Positions 34,651-44,472 of a stretch of 64,000 bases of DNA are shown here, piece by piece (within the stretch, counting starts at the first letter, position 1; the number at the start of each line of letters is the position of its first letter). The DNA lies in contig RHPI01002503.1 in assembly GCA_009103225.1 (NCBI GenBank), positions 1,114,511 through 1,178,510 of the forward strand, read 5' to 3'. Source of the DNA: Chlorokybus atmophyticus. Its lineage: Eukaryota; Streptophyta; Chlorokybophyceae; Chlorokybales; Chlorokybaceae. The translations under genes and the position numbers were made by a program. Under the pieces are notes generated by a model. That model worked only from the letters and a program-made list of their open reading frames with translations, searched no databases and was not told where the DNA came from.

Positions 34651-36754
34651 ATGGCAGCGATGGTGGCTGTGTCGCGGTGTAGTGCTGCCAGCGCTGCCAG
34701 GCTAGGAGTGGAGAGGTCGGTGTTTCTGGCAGGCGAGGAGGCGGCAGGCAGGCTGCTCGCTGCCTCCACAAGGCCAGCTCCGGCGCCACGCAGGGCTATG
34801 CCTGCGTCCGCCGCGCTCACAACAGGCCAGCCTCCCACCATTACAAACAGCTCCCTGGTGGCGACCGCCGCTTCCAGCCCAAATAAGGAGCAGCTGATCC
34901 GGGATCTCATGGCGTCAGGCTCCAGCTCAAGCCGTAAGTTGCCGCATGGTCATGTTAAACATGCCATCGTCTGGCCACCGGTTTAGTCGTGACGACACGT
35001 TTTAGAGGGCATGGGGTGCGCCGTGCTTATGAAGTCGTTCACATAGGATTTACCACCCAGGAGGTGTTCGTTGAATCTGTTTCAGATTTGCTGGTAATCT
35101 AGAGTGGTTGTCGGATGGAGATCCCGCCAATGTGTAAAATGTTTATTTCAAAAGGTTGTGTGCATACATTCGCAATTGTTGGGTTGTGCTAGTTTGCTGA
35201 ACACGCTATGCTCATTATGGCAGGTTACATGAAAGAGAGGCCATCCATCGTAGCCGTGGGACTCTCTGTGCATACAGCTCCTGTGGAGTTGCGAGAGAAG
35301 CTCGCTGTCCCAGAGGCTGAGTGGCCTCGGGCCATCGCTGAGATGTGTGCCTACCCTCACATCCAGGAGGCTGCAGTGCTCTCAACTTGCAACAGAATGG
35401 AGGTAGGTGTTCAGACAGTATGCTCTAGCAGGCTGTCGCGTACATAGCATGGGGAGATTGTTTTGTTCACCTTTTCAAGATGCAGTCGATGCTACATGCA
35501 TTTGACATCCGCTGCCTCCAGGTGTATGCAGTCGCACTGTCATGGCACAGGGGTGTGCACGAAGTCATCGACTGGATGTCACAAACAAGCGGTGTACCAG
35601 TGGCAGAATTGAGAAAGCACTTGTTCTTGCTTCGGGACCGCGATGCCTCCACACACATCATGCGGGTGTCTGCTGGACTGGATTCCCTTGTGCTGGGTGA
35701 GGGCCAGATTCTTGCCCAGGTCAAGCAGGTGTACACTGTCGGCCAGAATGTCCCTGGGTTTGGCCGCAATTTGACTGGCCTGTTCAAGCAGGTGAGGGTG
35801 TTATACAAGTTGGAGTATGCATGTGCTAGTGTCAATTGCAGCTTGGAACTAGTTGACAAATGCTTGATTTGTCAATTGCAGGCCCTCACTGCTGGCAAGC
35901 GCGTGCGGTCGGAGACTTCGATCTCAGCTGGTGCAGTTTCTGTGTCTTCAGCAGCGGTGGAGCTTGCAGCTCTTAAGGCTTCAATTACAGGTTCAGTCGT
36001 CTCTATCGTCGGGGCCGGCAAGATGTCCCGCCTGCTTGTTAAGCATCTGATCTCCAAGAACTGCACGAAGTGCATCTTGCTCAACCGTTCCCGAGAGCGT
36101 GCAGACATGCTTGCGGCGGACTTCCCCGACATGGAGGTTGAGTATCGGCCACTCACAGACTTGATGCACTGCGTAGAGAACTCGGATATCACCTTCTGGA
36201 GCACAGCCTCTGACCAGCCTCTGGTGTCAAAGGCTCACATGACAAATATGGCACAGCGCATGCGACATTTTGTAGATATATCAGTCCCGCGAAATGTAGA
36301 TTCAGATGTTGCAGAGGTTGAGGGCGCGCGAGTGTACAACGTTGATGACCTGAAGGAAGTGGTGGCGGCAAACAAAGAAGAGAGGAGGCGTAGGGCGCAG
36401 GAAGCTGAGGGTCTCATTGCTGAAGAGCTTGCAACCTTTGAAGCTTGGCGCGACTCGCTGGAGACAGTCCCCACGATCAAGGCCCTGCGCGCTAAGGCCG
36501 AGAGCATTCGCGCGGCAGAGTTGGAGAAGCTTGTTGCCAAGTTGGGTGACAGAGTTGCAGCAAAGGATCGCAAGGCTGTGGAGGAGTTCAGCAAGGCCTT
36601 GATCAACAAGATGCTGCATGGCCCCATGGCCTGCCTGCGCTCGGATGGCAGCGACGCTCGCACTGTGCACGAGACTCTTATCAACATGCAAGCCTTGGAG
36701 AGGATGTTTGATCTGCAACCGACCCCTTTGTCTGCCGAAAGCAGATCCCGATAG
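34651..36754 (+). CDS. HEMA: Glutamyl-tRNA reductase, chloroplast
   Basis: GluTR reduces glutamyl-tRNA(Glu) with NADPH to glutamate-1-semialdehyde, the first committed step of chlorophyll and heme synthesis in plastids. Four exons (34651-34933, 35224-35402, 35522-35791, 35882-36754) encode 534 residues. The first about 95 residues are Ala/Ser/Arg-rich and acid-poor, as in a transit peptide; ATG 34651 was chosen because the upstream frame lacks another ATG. The catalytic domain has [20 protein letters not shown] and the nucleophile in [12 protein letters not shown], then [20 protein letters not shown]. The NADPH domain has [16 protein letters not shown] and LLNRSRERA, and the dimerisation tail has [22 protein letters not shown]. 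All look intact. The N-terminal regulatory region before YMKERPSIV is the usual site for FLU/GBP and Clp control in plants. Stop TAG 36752-36754. Confidence 0.96.
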
Positions 36755-39700
36755 CACTAGCAGATTTTCCTTAGGCGTACAATTTGTATTGAATAGAGAC
36801 ATACAAGGGTTGTAGTTTGATGAGTGTACAGCAGAGTTGCAGTGGGAGGAAATCAAGAGGCAAGTTCGTTGGCTTAGATCACATCAACTTGATCGGTCAG
36901 TGTGCATGTGCAACTCATCTTGCCTGGTAATTGTGCATGCGCCCTGTTACTGCCAAGCTAGTAGGCAGTGTTCTTGCTTTGTCGTTGTCATAACCATCAA
37001 AACCGTGTGAGTTGTATGTGTTAGAAGCCAGCATAGGTTTTGCATGTGGTTGCTGTGTGGTAGTGAGCGTGTGCAGGCATAATGTTTAGTACATCGGTTG
37101 AAGTATAGGTAGCTGGTGCTAGCCCCAAGTCACCATGCATCGTTGTCCCATGATTTGTACCTTATGCATGTGGTGCAAATGCTGAAACGTAGTGCCCTTG
37201 TCGACATGCATGGCAGTTGAAGATGATGATCATCGAGTACATGGGGAGTAATGAAGTCCGCCCGTGGGACAAAGGCGACGTGTACAGTGACAACCGAGCC
37301 ACAGGAAGTGTGACATGCCATGCATGCAATTACACACTGCGCGCCAATATCGCGAAGCGCTAACAAAAATGACGCAGTCACGACAAGGTGAACAACAGAG
37401 TTGTGGGAGGAGGCGGTGAGGTAGACGGAGAAGGGGGAGTCCGTTGAGTTTGCTGCTACTGCTGACGCTAGTAGTGTAGTAGTTGTTACCACCGTGCTCA
37501 CACCTGTGAGAAGTGTAGTACTGTTTCTGTGATGTGCATGTGGCATGGTGCACGTGATGCATGTGCACAATGGCACTTCACATATCATTCATGTACACTT
37601 AATGCATGTCCTATGCATGGGCATACGCAACTTGCATTCCATGTACGCGCACGCACCTCTGGCTCACCTGGCGATTGAGTCGTTGCGGCTGGCAACCTTT
37701 TCCTCGAGCTGCACAGTAGTGCGCCTTGTTGCGCATTTAGATCTGCCTCATGGCCTCCCTGTTGCCCCTACCACCGCTGCCACCCAACCCACCTCCGCCC
37801 GCAATGGCCCCATGAGGCCTCTTGCTCTGCAACGGAAATAGGGTTTTGCTGCTCTTTCTCAGTTGTGTGATGACATCCGCTCACACGCACACACGCACAC
37901 TGTGCGTGGCATGCACACGCACACACACATGCACATGTGACTTATCAATTGCTTATGCACATGCGTACAATTCTCTGTAAATCTACTCATTTGCGCAAGA
38001 AGGTGATGGTTGCCATCGTTCATCTCAACATTGACAACACATAAACATAATTAAGGTTTAAATACCAAGGGATGGATGGTTCTTACAGAGAGAGACCACC
38101 AGCATGCCGACGCTTCTTTATAAAACTTCGCTCACCCTCCAAGTCAGAGATGAGCGAAGCTTCCAGCGCTAAGAGCCCAGTATTGGCAATCTAGCATGGT
38201 CAACAAGGATTCGATGTCTCACGCTCACAAACACCCCATCGGCAAAGGCGCGATGTCGAGGGCCCCGTGCACATGACGTCATTCGATGCCAGTTGCCAGC
38301 TCTAAGCGAAGATCGCAAAGGCTTTTTATGTCGCGTTGCTACGCAGTGTACGCTCAGGGCGCAGGCATGTGCGTCGCCAGTGTGCCAGCGGCCGGCCCGC
38401 ACAGAGGCAGGGTGTAAACCACGAACTCGCAATCCCCATAATACTCTGTATGCCTCACTAACATCCACGTCCAAGAGCTGTATATGTTTCTTAGCGAAAA
38501 GTGCGCCTACTATCTTTGCTGCTGTGCACTTCTCAGTGCCAAAGTCGAAGAGCTCATATTGCGAACATCACGCACATAGACAGCGATGTTCTCCAGGCTA
38601 GATCGCGGTGCCACACCCTTGCTGTAAGCATAGAAAAACCTAAGTTTAATAACGGACATTCACACCCTAAAAGAACCAAAAACTATGTTCCGCTGCAAGC
38701 TTGTGCACGTGCACATACACATGTCAAGGATGCAAATTATCAAGTTGAATAAGCACAATATGCGATACTATATCATACCTACATGAAAAGCAAGCAAGAC
38801 CTCTAAGATGTTAATGAGCGGCAAGTTGCTGCAAGTCCTTCACGTCAAGGATGGGTAGCTTGCCAAGCTGTAGTGGGCCACTACTAGTCACGAGAGGTTG
38901 ATTAAATTGGGGTGTAAACACAACCTTTAATGCGAGGCGCCTGGTTGCACTTGACGAGGCTACCCGCTGCAACAAGTTGCGGCAACCCCTCTATATCGTG
39001 CGTGGTGAGGCATCGCGGCAAAATTGCGCTGCACATGTGTACACAAAAACGTCTACAAACTTTTGGACCAAAAGTTACACGAAGCGGGNNNNNNNNNNNN
39101 NNNNNNNNNNNNNNNNNNNNNNNNNNNNNNNNNNNNNNNNNNNNNNNNNNNNNNNNNNNNNNNNNNNNNNNNNNNNNNNNNNNNNNNNNNNNNNNNNNNN
39201 NNNNNNNNNNNNNNNNNNNNNNNNNNNNNNNNNNNNNNNNNNNNNNNNNNNNNNNNNNNNNNNNNNNNNNNNNNNNNNNNNNNNNNNNNNNNNNNNNNNN
39301 NNNNNNNNNNNNNNNNNNNNNNNNNNNNNNNNNNNNNNNNNNNNNNNNNNNNNNNNNNNNNNNNNNNNNNNNNNNNNNNNNNNNNNNNNNNNNNNNNNNN
39401 NNNNNNNNNNNNNNNNNNNNNNNNNNNNNNNNNNNNNNNNNNNNNNNNNNNNNNNNNNNNNNNNNNNNNNNNNNNNNNNNNNNNNNNNNNNNNNNNNNNN
39501 NNNNNNNNNNNNNNNNNNNNNNNNNNNNNNNNNNNNNNNNNNNNNNNNNNNNNNNNNNNNNNNNNNNNNNNNNNNNNNNNNNNNNNNNNNNNNNNNNNNN
39601 NNNNNNNNNNNNNNNNNNNNNNNNNNNNNNNNNNNNNNNNNNNNNNNNNNNNNNNNNNNNNNNNNNNNNNNNNNNNNNNNNNNNNNNNNGGGGGGGCGGG

Positions 39701-41422
39701 CGGGCTGAGTACTCTACAAGTGAGTTTGTACAGAGAATGTGCATCGACACTAATGATAGCAAAAGTGTTTACCTATTGCAAACACCCAACATGTAGGCAG
39801 TTGCTTGCGACCATTAACATGTTTTTGGTGCGGCACGTGGGTTGGTATCGGTGTACTCGAGGAAGCAACCTTCATGAAGAAGACCCGCCAGCCACGCGAA
39901 ATTCATCAGCAACATTCATCACCTTCGAACATGTTGTCGCCTTCAGAGTGACAGCATGTTCTGCAAAAAGTCTTACCACTGAGCAAAGTTCGAGTTATTT
40001 AAACACAATCATGTACGTTCTTAGATTTGTGACTATTATTGAATGTCTAATTATAACGCATCAGTGCTGCATGAGTGGCATCGCAGTGATATATACACAC
40101 ACAGTCCATTGCAATTCCACTCACCGACATGTCACATACGGTTAATGCAGACGAATTTGTGAAGTGCATTACTGAAACGTTCAACCAACTCATGTCAAGT
40201 GATAACGCCATTGTAAACATGTGTTTTTATCGGCGATAAGCAGATGATTACTTGATAGCTGGCACGCGAGGGACTCGCACAATCTGTTGGTGATTATATC
40301 AATGATAATAATTTGCACAAGTCTTTGCTTAACGTAACTGTGTAAATATAAAACTGTAAGTTACATAAATGAAGGCCTCTGAATGGTCTGAGGCACATTG
40401 CCATGTGACTCATGCTAATTCAAGTGCCTTGTTTAGTCGCTTGGCACGCGCCATACCTCATGGCACGAGTATTACGCGAGATGTTGTGACATCAATACCA
40501 AATCATCATCATTTGCAAATCTTGAGTTGTATCATTGTTATCATGTCTATGCAACTGCTCTTTGCTGTTCTTAGCAATAATAGCATGCAAATTAATTTGT
40601 AATGCAATTCATAAGTGCAAGGGCGCCCTCTTGCAGCGTTAGTGCATACGCAATGCTTTAACGAACGGCACGGTGAGCACTCGTGTTAGTTGTAATGGGA
40701 TGCATGTGTGTGCCCATCGCGTGTCACAAATGAAGAAATTCTTACTTCAAAAGCAATGTTGCTAGCACTTTAAAGGAAAAGTGATGCATCAGTAAATGCA
40801 TTGATTATTGGTTGTCATAGCGTGAATTCACCTCACATAAGGGAACCATCGTAACGCGCACGGCTTTAATTAGGAGACTGTGTTTAAAGTGACTGTTTTA
40901 CCAGCTTTTAAAATATGAAAACTCTATATATTGCAACATTTATTATTTATTAGCGCGCAACAGATATTGCAAAAGTGTAATACATTTATCATTTTTGCAC
41001 TAGGCTTGGCACACATTTGTCAATCGTTTGCAACTCCAAGCGCGTGACAAATACTGCCACGATAACATTTGACGAGATGCTCGCGCCGCTGCTCAGAACG
41101 CAATCATGTTGATACTGTTCGTCAAAGCGCGCTTGCAGCACTGCATGCTTAGTTGGCAGACGCGCGGCTGAGTATGGCGGCAAACTTACATCCATATCCC
41201 GCCGTGCAAAAGCATGCTTGAACAATTTAACCGTAAAGGGAAATATCACTATTTACAATAGCGTATATGACATGTGCAGCGGAAATCAAAAGACGAGGGG
41301 TGCGTTGTGCCTGTGGGCGGAGCGGGATTAGGAGGGCATACGCGTGCACTTTAAGACACCAGTGCGGCAAGTGGTGTGTACATTGTTGCTGAGGAGGTTG
41401 CATGCACATGCATATGACACAC
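36755..41422. other. Gene-poor region with a sequence gap
   Basis: No gene is supported on either strand. Seen here: a CA/CACG-rich stretch (37868-37937), an inverted repeat CTTCGCTCA...TGAGCGAAG (about 38128-38161), the 601 N gap at 39089-39689 flanked by GGGGGGGCGGGCGGG, and AT-rich DNA from 40.0 to 41.2 kb. Open frames reported across the gap are artefacts of N. Confidence 0.5.
39089..39689. other. Assembly gap, 601 N
   Basis: The right edge is a G-rich run (39690-39706), as at the other breaks. No claim can be made about its content. Confidence 1.
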
Positions 41423-41540
41423 GTCGCAATATGTTTTCCCTGCCGGCCGACTAAATATTGGCAACGGCCGTGCACCTGAGGACGCTAATTTAGACTGTCG
41501 TGGCTCAGGCCACCTGTAATCTTGATACAGGGACCTAATA
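41423..41540 (+). repeat. Transposon left terminus (right copy)
   Basis: About 110 bp nearly identical to 25701-25815 and to the reverse of 9180-9288. The first seven bases GTCGCAA pair imperfectly with the other end (TTGCGAC, 55625-55631). Confidence 0.85.
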
Positions 41541-41604
41541 GTAACTTTCGTTACTGTAAGGCCCTTTTTGTTACAATTTAGTCTTTAACAGTTGACTATG
41601 CCTA

Positions 41605-41835
41605 ACTAACAGGCGCCTGTTAGTTACCTATCAGGCCTTAACAGGTGACTTTATATAATTAACAGGCACCTGTTAGTCACACACCAGGCCTTAACAAATG
41701 ACTTTGTGTAATTTACAGGCAACTGTTAGTTACACATCAGGCCTTATTAGGTGACTACAACTAATCAACGGGCACCTGTAAGTTACACATCAGTCTTACC
41801 TAGGTGACTCAGCCTATGTGACAGGCACCTGCAGG
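41605..41835 (+). repeat. Five subterminal tandem repeats of about 53 bp
   Basis: AGGC(G/A)(C/A)CTG cores begin at 41611, 41663, 41717, 41770 (GGGCACCTG) and 41823, i.e. every 52-54 bp. Each is followed by TTAGTTACACATCAGGCC-like and AGGTGACT sequence. They are probably transposase-binding sites. Confidence 0.88.
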
Positions 41836-42230
41836 TTACACACCAGTCCAGCGCAGGCGACTAAGCCTAATTCACAAGCACCAACTAGGTAATTATCGTC
41901 AAAATAAGGCATTCTTTAACAACTGAAGGTGACCAATGCCTAACTGTCGTCATATGTATTTGCATAGCTTGACTACACGCGACTGTCACTGACTTCCAGC
42001 ATTGTTATGTGCCTGTGCTGTGTACATGTACCTGAAATGTGTACAGTGTCTCTCAGTCACTTGCCAAGGCTTGTAGTTCGATTATGTGACTCGAATGCAG
42101 TTCTGTTGTATATCATAGGGATGCAAGTATTGATGTGCATGAGCATAATGACGATTGACTGAGCTGGTTTAAGATGCACAACACTCAGTCACAAGAGCCT
42201 TGTAGCTATGTACACTACCAGCTAAACGGA

Positions 42231-44064
42231 CTACCAACTGCGCTTCAGCTCCTCTCCATCATCGCTGGTCTCGTCATTACGGAACAAAGCACCACGCGCT
42301 GGGGCCTGTGGAGGAGACGCCGGAGCTTGCTCTTCCTCCTTAAACGGTTGTGCCAGCCAATCAAATGCCGCTTCTGCCTCAGCGAGCGGGTCACGAGCTG
42401 CTGTCTCTTGCGGCCGGCGCCGATTGGGATCTTTCAGGTATTCGACACAAGATGCAGTGTGGCGTTTCACAAGGGTGAATGGCTGGAGGGCTGCGTACCA
42501 TTGCCTCATCTCCCGCTTCATTGACATGATCATGGTGTTGATTTCGCTGAGGTAATCTTCATGTGTGTCTATGCTGGCAGCTAGGAGAGGGTCTCCATCC
42601 TTGCCCTTTAGGATGCGCTCCACCTGCGTAGTTTACAGGCATGTCTTTGTGGCATCGAAAGCCACTATTCACTGCAACGCGTCTGCAAGCCTGTAGTTTG
42701 GGGCTACATCGTTCCTGAATTGCTAATGATGGAGTTCAGAGTGCTCACCGTAAGCAACAGGTATGTGAGGTGGTTGACTGTCAGCTGCCGGCGACCAGGT
42801 GTAGTGACGGCGTAAGACCAGTATTGCACGATCATTTGCCAGATTATGGGATTGCCCCATTCATGGATGTATCTCCTCCGCTCCGGGTCTGCAGTGTCGG
42901 TCACCTCAAATCTCCGCCATGACTTGTCTGCGACAGTCATACCGACAAGGCATTAGTCACGAAATAGATAGTTCAAGTTGAGCCTGCACCAGGCTAGAAT
43001 AGTGCCTGTGACTTACTTTGGAGCGCGTTGCGCATCTGGGCTTTTTGGGTCTCGGGGTCCATTAGGGCGTCGATGTGCCTGATTGAATCGGTTACAATAG
43101 GCGAGATGAGTACGTGTGTATGGAGGCTGAGTAAGAAGGCAGTGTTGCATAGCAGACATGGTGGTGAGGGACCCAACTCACTTGCGCTTGTTGCTGTTAA
43201 ACAGTGTCCACTTGTACTCCTTCTCAAGGACATGCTTGATCTTGGTGACGTTCTCAGACCGGACCTGCGTAGCTTTCTTCAGGGCGACACTCCAGTGGAA
43301 GGGGCACTCCTTGGGAGTCCAGTACACCTCATAGAACTTGGCCGCATCGGCCTCGTCGTCATGGTCGAAGCCAACTACCTGTCACGGGCAGGTTGGTCAG
43401 TGTCACGGTGCAGTGCGGTCATGAAGCATTCACAGCACCTGACACATGACGTTACGAATAGTGTCCTCCTTGGGATAAACGTGGCTCTCTACCCAGTGGC
43501 CCTTTATGATTTCGGCATCTCGCAAATGCTGTCCACAGAAGAACAATCCGTTACACACATCCACACAGTGTCACAGTGTCACACAGTGCTTACCTCGTTG
43601 CCAATCTTCCACTTGCTTGGGGAAGGGTTGCTGACGGCCGAGGTTGCCACGTCACGGCCAAATGCGTTTGGGTTGGGGGTTCCAATCGACCCTCTGCAAG
43701 CACAACCACATGAGTCATGCTGCCAGCCATGAAAGATGCAACCCTCACAGTTGCAAAAGAAGAACAACGTGCACAGTGTATCCAGAACGCATGCAGTGAG
43801 TCACTGTGCTAGTCATGATAGAAGCAAGCATCCAAGTTAGAAGTTGAGCAAGAAGCAACGTGCACAGTGCATCAAGAACGCATGCAGTCTAGCTTGCCCT
43901 TGCGACTGCGGTGTCAGGTGGAGTTGTTGTGATGTGCTGGGCGTTAGCGCGGGGTCTTGCTGCGATTGGTTGGCGAAGATTGCCTGGTTGAACACTGGGG
44001 GCAATGTGGACAACTGGCGCCGATCTCCACAACGAGGTGCACTTACGGATGGACCACGAGGCAT
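42231..44064 (-). CDS. Transposon gene X, conserved, unknown function (right copy)
   Basis: This is the counterpart of 6680-8518 with the same exon order. It has a Gln/Pro-rich start from ATG 44064, NPNAFGRDV (about 43660), DDEADAAKFYEVYW and CPFHWSVALKKATQV (about 43375-43260), DPETQKAQMRNAL (about 43060), and DPERRRYIHEWGN with IIWQM (about 42890-42820). The last exon carries VERILKGKDGDP, INTMIMSMKREMRQW and an acidic tail. The tail extends four residues (KRSW) beyond the left copy's stop because the TAG there is AAG here. No lesion is obvious in the exons. Basic and acidic halves and a Gln-rich start suggest a nuclear, possibly DNA-associated protein. I do not recognise a family. Confidence 0.65.
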
Positions 44065-44472
44065 CTCTCCAACTGATAGTCGGGTGCCGCCCGTTTAGCT
44101 GTAAGTGGCGCTGCCGCCTCCAACGCTGCCGCCGCCGGTTGGCCCGCCCGAATGTATGAGGCGCGAAAACGAAAATGAGGCGGTTTTGAACGTCTAGAGT
44201 CCCGCACTAGAGTCGCACTTGTAGTGCGTCCTTGCTCCTATGGTTGATGGTACGACTTATGCATTCGTGCCATGCATGCTTCGTACAACTATTGTTACCA
44301 ATGGTTGTGTCGTAACATTTATGGTACGACAGAGGCATCTCTCGTCCGACCCCAGCAATTGCCGTACAATGGCTCTGTCGTACCATCCATAGTACGACAG
44401 AGGCATTGCTCGATCAGCCGAAATGGGAGTTAGCATGCACTCACCCAAACACGCTTCATTGATGGCCGGATG
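44065..44472. promoter_or_regulatory. Divergent promoter with GGTACGACAGAGGCAT repeats (right copy)
   Basis: Within 160 bp lie ATGGTACGACAGAGGCAT (about 44322-44339), AGTACGACAGAGGCAT (about 44391-44406) and the inverted form ATGGCTCTGTCGTACCAT (about 44369-44386). Two weaker GGTACGAC and GTACAAC sites occur near 44249 and 44283. The arrangement makes several dyads between gene X and the OTU/RING gene and is a strong candidate for autoregulation. Confidence 0.6.

Noticed and set aside
38902-40145. Open frames of 240-370 codons crossing 39089-39689
   Set aside because: They consist mostly of N and show no motif in the sequenced ends.
41605-41835. CRISPR-like array
   Set aside because: Repeats are imperfect and contiguous rather than identical units with unique spacers, and the setting is a eukaryotic transposon end.
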